Below are positions 1-7,457 of a stretch of DNA of 33,408 nucleotides, in pieces. Under the pieces are notes generated by a model, which saw nothing but the letters and a program-made list of their open reading frames with translations, ran no database searches and was not told the origin of the DNA. The stretch is from assembly GCA_005881825.1 (NCBI GenBank), contig VBEO01000044.1:1-33408 (forward strand), read 5' to 3'. The stretch's first letter is position 1; the number at the start of each line of letters is the position of its first letter. A program made the translations under genes and the position numbers. Source of the stretch: Chloroflexota bacterium. Lineage in GTDB: Bacteria > Chloroflexota > Dormibacteria > Dormibacterales > Dormibacteraceae.

Positions 1-1032
1 CGGCGCGTGCGGGTGCTCGAACAGCTCGTGGCGGCGCGAGAGCCGGTCCTCGATCGGCCGCCATTCGTAGAGCGTGGGGCGGACGCCGGTGGTCGCCCGC
101 ACGGGGCGCAGGTGCTCGATGGCCGGAAAGACGCGGGCCACCGCCTGCAGCAGGTAGTCCACCTCGTCCGGCGTGACTTCGACGTCATCGAGCTCGCCGA
201 AGAAGTCGTCGTCGGTCGTGCCCAGCACCGTGATCGGGCCGTGGGGGACGACCAGGATGTCGCGGCCGTCGACCGCCTCGGCCGAGATCACGAAGTTGCT
301 CACGCGGCGGTCGTAGACCAGGTGGATGCCCTTGGCCGGGCGCAGGCGCACCTCCTGCCCGGCCATCGCCGCCACCTCCGGCGACCAGGGCCCGGCCGCG
401 TTGACGACCACCCGCGCGCGGGCCTCGACCTCGGCTCCGTCCCGCACATAGCGCACGCCGATCACCTGCGAGCCGTCGCGGATCAAGGAGGTGACGCGCG
501 CGTGGTTGAGGGCACGGGCGCCGTGTTCGAGAGCGTCCTGGACGTTGGCCCAGGTCAGCCGGTGGGGATCGACGCCCCACTCCTCCACGGTGACCCCGCC
601 CACCAGGTCGTGGGCCAGCCCCGGCTCGACCTGGAGCATCTCCGCGGCGCTGAGCCGGACGTGGGGGTGGGCGTGCTTGAGCGGCTGGTAACGGTCGTAG
701 ACCTCCATCACGGTCTCGACCTGCTCGATGCCGTGGGGATCGTCGGGCAGGACCGGGACCAGGAAGAGGACCCGGTGCACGAGGTGGCGCGCGATGTCGA
801 CGATGTGACCGGCGTCTTCCTGGGAGAGGCGCGTGGTCTTCCAGTCGTACTCCAGGTAACGCAGGCCGCCGTGGATCATCCAGGTCGAGGAGCCGCTGGT
901 GCCGGCGCCCCAGTCGTTCTTCTCCAGGAGGAGGACCGAGACGCCGCGCAGCGCCAGGTCGCGCGCCACCCCGGCGCCGGTCACCCCGCCGCCGATCACG
1001 ACCACGTCCTGGGTGCTGGGCGCCGCGCTCAC
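1..1032 (-). CDS. glpD: FAD-dependent glycerol-3-phosphate dehydrogenase, 3' end outside window
   Basis: Oxidises sn-glycerol 3-phosphate to dihydroxyacetone phosphate with FAD and passes electrons to the quinone pool at the inner face of the membrane. The GTG start at 1032 gives 344 codons before the window edge. The N-terminus carries the dinucleotide-binding fingerprint GGGVTGAG (residues 14-21) after a short beta strand. It is followed by the GlpD-typical TSGSSTWMIHGGLRYLE region (about 48-62), and further on by a VVNAAGPW motif. Family members run about 500-560 residues, so roughly the last third (including the C-terminal cap domain) is missing here. It lies 60 nt downstream of the EF-G2 gene on the same strand. 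A 6-bp hairpin (1042-1059) sits in that gap. No convincing -10 box or Shine-Dalgarno was found next to the start. Confidence 0.9.
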   Translation of the reverse strand, partial: MSAAPSTQDVVVIGGGVTGAGVARDLALRGVSVLLLEKNDWGAGTSGSSTWMIHGGLRYLEYDWKTTRLSQEDAGHIVDIARHLVHRVLFLVPVLPDDPHGIEQVETVMEVYDRYQPLKHAHPHVRLSAAEMLQVEPGLAHDLVGGVTVEEWGVDPHRLTWANVQDALEHGARALNHARVTSLIRDGSQVIGVRYVRDGAEVEARARVVVNAAGPWSPEVAAMAGQEVRLRPAKGIHLVYDRRVSNFVISAEAVDGRDILVVPHGPITVLGTTDDDFFGELDDVEVTPDEVDYLLQAVARVFPAIEHLRPVRATTGVRPTLYEWRPIEDRLSRRHELFEHPHAP

Positions 1033-1092
1033 GGTTATGGCCGTTGCGCCGGGGCAACGCCCCTGCTCCCGGTGATGACCAGGACCGGGCCG

Positions 1093-2987
1093 CTAGTCCT
1101 TGGCGCTCGCGTGCTCTTTTTGGTACTGGTCGATGAGCTGTCGGGCCAAATGCGCGGGCATCTCGTCATAGTGCGAGAGCTTCATGGTGAAGGTTCCCCG
1201 GCCCTGCGTGATCGAGCGCAGGTCGAGGGCGAACTTCAGCATCTCCGACTCCGGCACCTGCGCCCGCACGATCTGCCAGCCGTCGTCCGGCTCGGTGCCC
1301 GCGATCTTGCCGCGCTTGGTATTGAGGTCGGACATGATGTCGCCCAGGTAGCGTTCCGGCACGCGCACCTCGACGTCCATGATCGGCTCCAGGAGCACCG
1401 GCGAGGCGTCGACCGCGGCCTTACGGATAGCCAGCGAGCCGGCGATCTGGAAGGCCATGTCGGAGGAGTCGACGGTGTGGAACTTGCCGTCCAACAGGGC
1501 CACCCGGATGTCCTCCATCGGGTAGCCGGCGACGACGCCCTTGGCCATGGTGTCGACGATTCCCTTCTGCACCGACGGCCGGAAGTTCTGCGGGATGGAG
1601 CCGCCGAAGATCTTGTCCTGCCACACGAAGCCTTCGCCTCGGTCAGCCGGCCCCGCCTCGATCACGCAGATCGCGTACTGCCCGTGCCCGCCCGACTGCT
1701 TCACGTGACGGCCTTCGGCCTTGGCGGTGCCGGCTAGGGTCTCCTTGTAGGCGACCCGCGGCGTCTCGGTGGCGGCCTCGACGCCGTACTTCCGCTTGAG
1801 CTTTTCCAGGATCACGTCCAGATGTACGTCCCCCATTCCCGCGATCACCATCTGGTGGGTGATCTCGTTGCGCTCGATGTGCAGGGTGGGGTCTTCCTCG
1901 GCCAGCCGCACCAGCCCGGTGCCGATCTTCTCCTCGTCGCCGCGTGACTTGGGCGTGACCGCCACCGAGAAGACGGGCGGCGGCAGCTCGAGCGCGGGCA
2001 AGGGGCTGACGCCCTTGTCGCCCAAGGTGTCGCCGGTCAGGGTGTGCTGGAGCTTGGCGACGCCGCCGATGTCGCCGGCGCAGACCTCCGGGGTGTTGAC
2101 GTGCTCCTTGCCGCGTGGGAAGAAGAGCGTCGCCACGCGCTCGTCCCCGGCCCGGGCGTTGTGGACGTGGCTGTCGGATTTGACGCAGCCTCCCAGGACC
2201 TTGAAGTAGTTGACGCGGCCGACGAAGGGGTCGGCGGCGGTCGCGAAAACGAAGGCCTGCGGCGGCTTGGAAGGATCGCCCTCGGCCGGGGGCAGCAGGT
2301 CGCAGATGGCGGAGAGCAGGGTCCGCACGCCGAGCAGCTTGGTGGCCGAGGCGCAGACCACCGGGATCACCTTCATGGCCACGATGCCTTCGCGCAGGCC
2401 GCGCTCGACCTCGGCGTCCGAGAGCGTGCCCTCCTCCAGGTACTTCTCGAGCAGTTCAGGTCGACCACGCCCTTGAACTGGGCTTCGGCGCCGATCGGGA
2501 TGTGCAGTGCCACCGGCTTGGGGCTCAGCGTGGCCCGCATGGCGTCGAGCGCCCCGAAGAAATCGGCGTGCTCCTTGTCCAGCTTGTTGATCACCACCAG
2601 GCGCGGCTGGCGCGCGCGGTTGAGCTGCTCCCAGGCCACCTCGGTGCCCACCGCCAGCTGGGGGTTGGCCGCCACCACCACCAGCGCGCCCTCGGCCGCC
2701 CGCAGCCCGGACATGACCTGGCCCGCGAAGTCGAAGAAGCCGGGCGCGTCCAGGATGTTGACCTTGAAGCCGCTGTGCTCGACGTGGGCCAGGCCCAGGT
2801 TGATGGAGATCGTGCGCTTCTGCTCCTCGGGCTCGAAGTCGAGCGCCGCCGTGCCCTGTTCGGTGGAGCCCATTCGGGAGAGGGCGCCGGTGACGAAGAG
2901 CATGGCTTCGGCGAGGGTGGTCTTGCCCTCGTGCGAGTGGCCGACCATGACCACGTTCCGGATCTGCTCCGGCGCATATTTGGGCAC
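1093..2987 (-). pseudogene. EF-G-like GTPase (EF-G2/FusA2 type), single frameshift
   Basis: Translational GTPase of the EF-G family. The GTG at 2987 opens a frame carrying G1 GHSHEGKT (residues 16-23), G3 DAPGFFDF (80-87) and G4 NKLD (134-137). At about 2455-2456 one base is missing and the homology continues in the next frame (LLEKYLEEGTL onward) to the stop at 1093. The rest holds domains III-V, including the domain IV motif SGGHGQY and the HTVDSSDMAF segment. Restoring the frame gives about 630 residues against about 690 for canonical EF-G. Phe84 replaces the catalytic His of DTPGH, as in FusA2-like paralogues (Tyr or Phe there), so GTP hydrolysis may differ from housekeeping EF-G. There is no homopolymer at the break. 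It may be a true pseudogene or a consensus error. The second frame has an internal ATG at 2382 but lacks the GTPase core. Confidence 0.85.
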
Positions 2988-2995
2988 GAGGTTTA

Positions 2996-3001
2996 AGTGT
3001 A
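2996..3001 (-). promoter_or_regulatory. -10 box of leaderless EF-G2 promoter
   Basis: On the minus strand TACACT is followed by 8 nt and then the GTG start at 2987. No Shine-Dalgarno is present, so transcription should begin at or next to the start codon. Confidence 0.45.
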
Positions 3002-3016
3002 GGTTTGCGCCGCGGC

Positions 3017-3022
3017 TAACAT
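3017..3022 (+). promoter_or_regulatory. -10 box, leaderless promoter of small ORF
   Basis: TAACAT followed by 9 nt and the GTG at 3032, with no Shine-Dalgarno. The same TAACAT sequence stands before the thioredoxin gene. It diverges from the EF-G2 promoter within a 44-nt gap. Confidence 0.45.
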
Positions 3023-3031
3023 TGGGGCCCA

Positions 3032-3265
3032 GTGGCCACCACCAAGCGCACCGCCACGCTCGAGGAGGTCCTGGCCGCCATCGAAGCTGCCCGGGACAAG
3101 GTGATGGCCGACGAGGTCAAGTCGCTGACCAAGCTCGGCATCCCCAAGGCGATGGCCTATCAGATGATCGCGAGCCGCTTCCACCAGAAGATCGGCGGCC
3201 ACGAGGAGGCGGAACCTGACCCCTTCGAGTCGACCACCGGCTCTTCCTGGGAAGAGATCACCTAG
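3032..3265 (+). CDS. Small hypothetical protein, 77 aa
   Basis: I do not recognise this family. The 77-residue product is soluble and mostly helical in the first 55 residues, with repeated short Ala/Leu/Glu/Lys stretches (TLEEVLAAIEAARDKVMADEVKSL interrupted by Gly-Ile-Pro). It ends in an acidic, Pro/Ser/Thr-rich tail. It has no Cys and no membrane segment. The GTG at 3032 is chosen because it follows a -10 box by 9 nt. Codon choice is strongly GC at third positions like its neighbours, which supports real coding. It diverges from the EF-G2 gene and is followed 28 nt later by a winged-helix regulator, with a GC hairpin between, so it may be a single-gene unit. A regulatory or nucleoid-type role would be a guess. 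Confidence 0.6.
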   Translation: MATTKRTATLEEVLAAIEAARDKVMADEVKSLTKLGIPKAMAYQMIASRFHQKIGGHEEAEPDPFESTTGSSWEEIT

Positions 3266-3267
3266 GC

Positions 3268-3285
3268 GGGGCCAGCCCCGCCCCC
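3268..3285 (+). terminator. GC-rich hairpin after small ORF
   Basis: GGCGGGG-CCAG-CCCCGCC is a 7-bp perfect stem with a 4-nt loop directly after the stop codon at 3265. There is no U-tract, so it may be a weak or factor-assisted terminator or only an mRNA-end stabiliser. Confidence 0.35.
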
Positions 3286-3293
3286 AACGAGCG

Positions 3294-3677
3294 GTGGATC
3301 GCGCGCGGCGTTTCGCCCGGCTGCTGTCCATCCTGGCGGCGGTTATCCGCGAGCCGGGCCTCTCACCGGGGCAGCTCTCGCGCCGCGCCGGAGTTTCCGA
3401 ACGCACCCTGCGCCGTGACCTGGCGCGCCTCCGCGGCCTCGGCTACACCGTGACCTGGAACCGCGGCTACGAGGTGCAGGAGCGCTTCGGGTTCGAGGGC
3501 GGTGGTGGCGCCCGCTCCTTGGCCGCTGTATACGAGCAGCAGGTGCGGCTGCTGAGGACGGAGCTGCCGGCGCTGGCCGCCCAGGTCGAGGCCGAGGTGG
3601 AAGCCGAAGCGCCGGCCGCCGTCGCCTCGCTGTTCGCCGGTGCCATCACCCGGCGGCTACGATCGAGAACGAAGTGA
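3294..3677 (+). CDS. DeoR/HTH_11-type winged-helix regulator
   Basis: Putative DNA-binding transcription factor of 127 residues. The N-terminal part (about residues 5-60) forms a helix-turn-helix followed by a wing. LSPGQLSRRAGVSERTLRRDL is the two-helix HTH, with GYTVTWNRGYEV as the wing hairpin. This matches the HTH_11/DeoR-like pattern used by WYL and DeoR regulators. The C-terminal half is a short Ala/Glu-rich helix without a WYL, sugar-phosphate or other ligand domain, so the sensing mechanism is not apparent. The GTG start at 3294 lies 28 nt after the previous gene. The stop overlaps the start of the M24 peptidase by GTGA, so the two are translationally coupled and it may regulate that operon. 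That regulatory target is inference. Confidence 0.7.
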   Translation: MDRARRFARLLSILAAVIREPGLSPGQLSRRAGVSERTLRRDLARLRGLGYTVTWNRGYEVQERFGFEGGGGARSLAAVYEQQVRLLRTELPALAAQVEAEVEAEAPAAVASLFAGAITRRLRSRTK

Positions 3678-4819
3678 GCTCCGAGAAGCCGCTGATGCTG
3701 GTGGCGCCCGGCCAGGGTGATGCCGATTGGCTCTACGCCTGCGGCTTCGACGTCGAGCAGGCCCTCTATTTCGACTTCGGCGGCGGCGACCGGGTGCTGG
3801 TGGTGCCCGAGCTGGAGTTCGAGCGGGCCAAGGCCGAGTCGCATGTAGGCCAGGTCGTGGATCGCCGGGAGGCGGGCTGGGTCGAGTCCAAGGACCTGAT
3901 CGGCGCCTGGTCCGCGGTCGCCGCCCACGTCCTGCGCCAGCGCGGCATCGATGGCGTGCGCATCTCGCCCCGGCTGCCGGTCGGCTACTACCAGGCGCTG
4001 GAGGCGGCCGACGTCACCATGGAGGTCGACGCCGAGCTCTTCCGGGAGCGGCGCCGGCGCAAGTCGCGGGAGGAGGCGAGCTTCATCCACGCCGCCCAGC
4101 GCGCCGCCGAAGCCGCCTGCGCCGAGATCATCGCCCACCTGGCGGTGTCCGAGATCCGGGACGGCCGGCTCTGGCTGGACGACCGCCCCCTCACCTCGCA
4201 GCGGTTGATGGCGAGGGCGGAGTCGGCTCTGGCCGAGATCGGCTACACGGGCAGCCACATGATCGTGGCCGGCTCACCCGACAACGCGCTGCCGCACTAC
4301 CGGGGCGAGGGGCAGCTGCGGGCCAACGCGCCCATCATCATCGACATCTTTCCGCGCGGCATGACCAGCGGCTACCGCGGCGACCTCACCCGCACAGTGG
4401 TGGTCGGCGAGGTTTCCGAGCAGGTGCGCCGGATGTGGGAGGCGAGCCTGGAGGCCTTCGAGGCGGCCGTGTCCATGCTCAAGGCCGGCGTCAACGGGCG
4501 CGACGTCCACCTGGCGGCCTGCAAGCTGTTGGTGGAGCGCGGGTTCGGGACCTACACCAAGGGTTACGAAGGCAAGGCTGAGGGTCCGCGCATGAGCCAC
4601 TCTCTGGGCCACGGCGTCGGTCTGGACGTGCACGAGGCGCCCTCTCTGCGCGACCTCGACTACCCATTGCTGGCCGGGGACGTGGTTACCATCGAACCGG
4701 GTCTCTATCTGAAGGGCGTCGGTGGGGTGCGGGTCGAGGACACCGGGATCATCACCGCCGACGGCTTCCACAACTTCACGACCCTGCCGAAGAGCCTGGA
4801 CCCCAAGGCCTATCTCTAG
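3674..4819 (+). CDS. M24 family Xaa-Pro aminopeptidase/dipeptidase
   Basis: Metallopeptidase of the pita-bread fold that removes N-terminal residues preceding proline or cleaves Xaa-Pro dipeptides in the cytoplasm. The 381-residue product has an N-terminal creatinase-like domain (about 1-130) and a catalytic domain from about 135. All five metal ligands are visible: Asp224 (DIFP), Asp237 (GDLTRT), His313 (LGHGVG), Glu341 (IEPGLY) and Glu355 (VEDT). The HEAP motif follows at 320-323. The length is normal for PepQ/PepP relatives. The GTG start overlaps the stop of the winged-helix regulator by 4 nt, indicating coupling. The gene ends convergently with the DUF2283 gene, overlapping it by 4 nt. 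Exact specificity (Xaa-Pro dipeptidase, aminopeptidase P or another M24B activity) cannot be read from sequence. Confidence 0.88.
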   Translation: MSSEKPLMLVAPGQGDADWLYACGFDVEQALYFDFGGGDRVLVVPELEFERAKAESHVGQVVDRREAGWVESKDLIGAWSAVAAHVLRQRGIDGVRISPRLPVGYYQALEAADVTMEVDAELFRERRRRKSREEASFIHAAQRAAEAACAEIIAHLAVSEIRDGRLWLDDRPLTSQRLMARAESALAEIGYTGSHMIVAGSPDNALPHYRGEGQLRANAPIIIDIFPRGMTSGYRGDLTRTVVVGEVSEQVRRMWEASLEAFEAAVSMLKAGVNGRDVHLAACKLLVERGFGTYTKGYEGKAEGPRMSHSLGHGVGLDVHEAPSLRDLDYPLLAGDVVTIEPGLYLKGVGGVRVEDTGIITADGFHNFTTLPKSLDPKAYL

Positions 4820-5055
4820 GCGAAGAGCTTGACCTTCCGGCGAGTCAGGAGTCGCTCGATCGCAGCTCGGTTAGGAAGATCCCTGGTGTCGACCCCCCTG
4901 GCCGTGACGTTGAGCAGTTCGATTCCAATGGGATCACCCGCGTCGTCGTAGTCGATCAGCCTCGAATCATCGAGTCGCTCCGTCCGAGCCACTCTGACCC
5001 CCTTACGAAGGCGGATGTAGCCCGCGTCGACTTCCTTGTCGTACTCGAACGTCAT
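4816..5055 (-). CDS. DUF2283 family protein
   Basis: Small protein of 79 residues matching the DUF2283 pattern. It opens with a beta strand MTFEYDKEVDAGYIRL, followed by a variable loop and IDYDDAGDPIGIELLNVTARG, where the strand-turn-strand of the family ends. The C-terminus is basic (RRKVKL). I place the start at the ATG at 5055, not the GTG at 5067, because that ATG forms an ATGA overlap with the stop of the upstream DUF4258 ORF. DUF2283 and DUF4258 genes often occur side by side and the arrangement resembles toxin-antitoxin pairs. A role in such a pair is inference; no function is established from the sequence. It runs convergent to the M24 peptidase gene. Confidence 0.75.
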   Translation of the reverse strand: MTFEYDKEVDAGYIRLRKGVRVARTERLDDSRLIDYDDAGDPIGIELLNVTARGVDTRDLPNRAAIERLLTRRKVKLFA

Positions 5056-5201
5056 GGAGTGGCCCACACCGTCACAGATTTGGGTCCATCCCTGCTTGGC
5101 CAGTCTTTTACTGGATCCGTCAGCACCGCCCTAATGTCCGCGACACGGATCTTCCGCTCCCGGCACCTCTTGCGGGCATGGCCGCTCAGGTGAAGTCTCA
5201 T
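5052..5201 (-). CDS. Short DUF4258-like protein, 49 aa
   Basis: ATG at 5201, stop overlapping the DUF2283 start (ATGA). The translation begins MRLHLSGHARKRCRERKI and continues VADIRAVLTDP, matching the DUF4258 signature in which an early HA..R..ER.I segment is followed by the (V)..VL..P helix end. The typical domain is about 70-90 residues, with further beta strands after this. Here it stops after SVTVWATP, so about the second half is missing and the protein may be non-functional or a minimal version. DUF4258 proteins are frequent partners of DUF2283 proteins, which fits this pair. A -10-like TATGCT (5214-5219 on the minus strand) lies 12 nt upstream, with a weak -35. Confidence 0.55.
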   Translation of the reverse strand: MRLHLSGHARKRCRERKIRVADIRAVLTDPVKDWPSRDGPKSVTVWATP

Positions 5202-5249
5202 ACCCGCTCGCCGAGCATAGCCGCCAGAGCGGTGCAGACTCCACTCCGC

Positions 5250-5278
5250 TTGTAAGTTCTGGCTTTACGCGCTAAGCT
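5250..5278 (+). promoter_or_regulatory. Sigma-70-like leaderless promoter of XRE gene
   Basis: TTGTAA (5250-5255), 17-nt spacer, TAAGCT (5273-5278), then 8 nt to the ATG at 5287. Both elements and the spacing are near consensus, and there is no Shine-Dalgarno. Confidence 0.6.
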
Positions 5279-5286
5279 CGCGGCCC

Positions 5287-5812
5287 ATGCCTGACGAAAC
5301 GATGGGCGACCGCATCCGCAAGCGCCGCATGGAACTCGGCATGAGCCTGGCCAAGGTTGCAGGCGGCGACTTCAGCCGCGCCTACCTGCACCAGGTCGAG
5401 CTGGGCAAAACCCAGCCCTCCACCCGCATCCTGCGGGTCGTCGCCGACCGCCTGGGCTCCCGGGTCGAATATCTGCTGGACGGCTCCATGCCGACGCTCG
5501 ACCGCGAGATGCCTGACGATGGCCGAGGCCCTGATGGCCCTCGGGCGCGGGCCGCAGGCCGACGCGTTGCTGGAGAAAGAGGAAGAGCTGATCCGGGCCC
5601 GCGGCGACCGCTTCCGGCTGCGCCGTTTGCGCGCCATCCGAAGCGGCCGGCCCTTCCGCCCCAGTGCTGCCGAGTGGCTGGCACAAGCGGCCAAAGCGGT
5701 GCAGGAGGGACGTCCCAGCGCCGCCCTCGAGTTCTACCGGACCGCGCGCGTCCTGCTCACAGGCCCTGCCCGAAGGTATAGCCGGGCGGTGGGTCGACGG
5801 CGGGTGGGGTGA
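5287..5812 (+). pseudogene. XRE-family regulator with TPR-like C-terminus, frameshifted and truncated
   Basis: The ATG at 5287 encodes a Cro/C1-type helix-turn-helix (residues about 6-62): GDRIRKRRMELGMSLAKVA, then SRAYLHQVELGKTQPSTRIL and VADRLGSRVEYLL. After about residue 75 the first frame becomes an Arg/Gly/Pro-rich shadow. Plausible protein (MAEALMALGRGPQADALLEKEEELIRARGDR, split here as MAEALMALGRG and ADALLEKEEELIRARGDR, and later AAEWLAQAAKAVQEGRPSAA) continues in the +2 frame from about 5513. This points to a one-base indel near 5509-5514. The helical repeats resemble TPR units of HTH-TPR regulators, which usually run 300-450 residues. Here the repeats stop after about 85 residues, and the frame runs 56 nt into the 3' end of the convergent His-rich gene before its stop. 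That suggests 3' truncation by a rearrangement. An independent small gene starting at ATG 5519 is the alternative. Confidence 0.6.
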
Positions 5813-6287
5813 TCTCCAGCACCACCAGCGTGTGTGCGTGGAGGCCTATGGTGCGCGGGTCCGTGCCATCGGGCTGTTTGGTGCCGTCGACGTAGATGGC
5901 GAGCTGCTGGTCGGGCGCCAGCTTCAGCGTCCCGACCTGGGTCCGGCTCAGCGGCTGGTCCCAGACGTTGAAGAAGTCGCCAAGTGTGAAGGTGTGGTGG
6001 GCCTGCGCGGTAGGCGCCTCGATGTGGATCACCCCGGTGTTGTCGTGGGTGTGCATCCAGTAGAGGCAGCCGCTCTCGATGCCGATGTTGGGCGGGACGT
6101 TGACGTCGTTGCCCTGGTACAGGATCTCGAGATGGGCGTGGTAATGCACCGCCAGCTGCTCCCCGCTGTCGCAGCTGACGTTGGCGACCTTGCGGGCGCC
6201 GCTGCCCGAGTTGGTGATGTAGGCGATTACGAGCACGATGGCTGCCAGCACCAGCACTGCGGCGGCGCCCACCGGCAGCACCGGCAT
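5757..6287 (-). CDS. His-rich membrane-anchored extracytoplasmic protein
   Basis: Not a family I can name. The 176-residue product starts with a hydrophobic segment (residues about 5-25, GAAAVLVLAAIVLVIAYI) that should act as a signal anchor. The outer domain is beta-rich and histidine-rich: HYHAHLEI, YWMHTHDNTGVIHIEAP, AHHTFTLGDFF and LHAHTLVVLEI. At least ten His are clustered in short alternating patterns that look like metal-binding edge strands of a small cupin- or cupredoxin-like barrel. That is inference, with no fold search available. Upstream of the assigned ATG the same frame stays open through a basic stretch (SKSKRKRPEP) that would make a natural cytoplasmic tail, but it has no ATG, GTG or TTG. 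The true start may therefore be non-standard or lost. It is convergent with the broken XRE gene. Confidence 0.6.
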   Translation of the reverse strand: MPVLPVGAAAVLVLAAIVLVIAYITNSGSGARKVANVSCDSGEQLAVHYHAHLEILYQGNDVNVPPNIGIESGCLYWMHTHDNTGVIHIEAPTAQAHHTFTLGDFFNVWDQPLSRTQVGTLKLAPDQQLAIYVDGTKQPDGTDPRTIGLHAHTLVVLEITPPAVDPPPGYTFGQGL

Positions 6288-6421
6288 GCTGTTGGCGGTG
6301 CGGCCTGCCGGCCGGCGGTGCTGGCCGGCTCGGGCGGGCTCGGGGCGCTTGCGCTTCGACTTGGACGTGGGACAGCTCCTGGTTGAGGAAATCGGCTGGC
6401 CGGAGGGCCGGCAGACCGCCT

Positions 6422-6429
6422 GATAGAAT
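6422..6429 (+). promoter_or_regulatory. Extended -10 promoter of rpsF operon
   Basis: TGATAGAAT combines an extended -10 TG with TAGAAT (6424-6429). It is about 108 nt before the rpsF start, leaving a roughly 100-nt leader. No clear -35 is seen. Confidence 0.45.
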
Positions 6430-6435
6430 ACCGGC

Positions 6436-6537
6436 TGCCTCGCGAGACCCCTCCGGGGCGATCCCCTCTGGCCTCTGCCCGCTGCTCTGTCCGCCTGCGG
6501 CGGCTGCCGGGGCCAACCACCACAGAGGAGACAGCCT
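6436..6537 (+). promoter_or_regulatory. Structured rpsF 5' leader, possible S6:S18 autoregulatory site
   Basis: The leader holds small GC hairpins (CCCC-TCC-GGGG and CCGCC-TGC-GGCGG). GGCTG near its 5' end can pair with CAGCC just before the start codon, next to the AGAGGAG ribosome-binding site (6524-6530). In many bacteria the S6:S18 complex represses rpsF through a leader hairpin with an exposed CCG. CCG triplets occur here, but I cannot fold the RNA or match the Rfam model, so the assignment is tentative. Confidence 0.3.
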
Positions 6538-6960
6538 TTGCTGCGCGACTACGAGATTCTTTTCATCGTCCGGCCAGACCTGGACGAGGAACAGCTCAAC
6601 GCGGCCACCAAGTCCGTGGAGACGCTGATCGCCAACCTCGGTGGCGAGCACCAGAAGACCGACGTCTGGGGCCGCCGGCGCCTGGCCTACGAGGTCGGAC
6701 ACCTGCGCGAGGGCCAGTACGTGCTCACCGACTTCCGCCTTGACCCCGCCCGGGTGCCCGAGATGGAAGCCACGCTGCGCATCTCAGAGACCGTGTTCAG
6801 GCACCTCGTGGTACGCAAGCCCGAGAAGGCCAACGGCGCCGCGCCCAGCCGGCCGGCGCCGCCTGTCGCCGCCGGCGCGGAAGCCGCGGAGCCCGCGCCC
6901 GAGCCGGTCCCGCCGGCCGCCCCCGCCGAACCAGCCGCCCAGCAGGAGGAAGAGGAATGA
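6538..6960 (+). CDS. rpsF: 30S ribosomal protein S6, with C-terminal extension
   Basis: Component of the 30S platform that binds 16S rRNA together with S18. The TTG start at 6538 is set by an AGAGGAG Shine-Dalgarno 7 nt upstream. It gives LRDYEILFIVRPDLDEEQ, the first strand and helix of S6. Residues 1-95 cover the ferredoxin-like fold, including the KTDVWGRRRLAYEV segment and the GQYVLTDF strand. The protein is 140 residues rather than about 95-100. The extra tail is Ala/Pro/Glu-rich and ends in a run of Glu, and is probably disordered. The stop overlaps the ssb start by ATGA. The gene leads the rpsF-ssb-rpsR cluster. Confidence 0.95.
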   Translation: MLRDYEILFIVRPDLDEEQLNAATKSVETLIANLGGEHQKTDVWGRRRLAYEVGHLREGQYVLTDFRLDPARVPEMEATLRISETVFRHLVVRKPEKANGAAPSRPAPPVAAGAEAAEPAPEPVPPAAPAEPAAQQEEEE

Positions 6961-7445
6961 GCAGCCTGAACCGCGCGGAGCTGATCGGCCGCCTGACCCG
7001 CGACCCGGAGATGCGCTACACGCCCTCCGGCCAGCCCGTCACCTCCTTCTCGATCGCCACCAACCGCTACGCCTCGGGGCCGGAGGGCGAGAAGAAGGAG
7101 TACACCGACTACCACAACATCGTCTGCTGGAACATCGGCCGCCGGAACCTGGCCGAGATCGTGGCCCAATACCTGAAGAAGGGGTCGCTGGTCTATGTCG
7201 AGGGCCGCATCCAGACCCGTTCCTGGGAGGGCCAGGACGGGCAGAAGCGCAAGGCCACCGAGATCGTGGCCAACGACGTCCAGTTCCTGGACACCCGGGG
7301 CGGCGACGGCGCCCCCGGCGGTGGCGGCGGCGGTGGCTACGAGCGCGCACCAGCGCGGCCGTCGAGCGGCGGCGGGTCCGAGGAACAGGCGCCCATGGAG
7401 GAGTCGCACGCGCGTGACGTCGACCCCGACGACATCCCGTTTTAG
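6957..7445 (+). CDS. ssb: Single-stranded DNA-binding protein
   Basis: Coats single-stranded DNA during replication and repair and recruits partners through its tail. The N-terminal OB fold (about residues 1-108) is recognisable: LNRAELIGRLTRDPEMRYT, the FSIATNRY strand, the YHNIVCWN strand and GSLVYVEGRIQTRSW. A Gly-rich linker follows. The extreme C-terminus is the acidic peptide DPDDIPF, the protein-docking tail. At 162 residues the size is usual. The ATG overlaps the rpsF stop by 4 nt. rpsR starts 12 nt downstream with its own AGGAG, so the three are co-transcribed. Confidence 0.96.
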   Translation: MSSLNRAELIGRLTRDPEMRYTPSGQPVTSFSIATNRYASGPEGEKKEYTDYHNIVCWNIGRRNLAEIVAQYLKKGSLVYVEGRIQTRSWEGQDGQKRKATEIVANDVQFLDTRGGDGAPGGGGGGGYERAPARPSSGGGSEEQAPMEESHARDVDPDDIPF

Positions 7446-7457
7446 GAGCTTCTGAAA

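Noticed and set aside
7-1737. 576-codon plus-strand open frame opposite glpD and EF-G2
   Set aside because: It crosses two real minus-strand genes and has the low-complexity His/Asp/Arg composition of a shadow.
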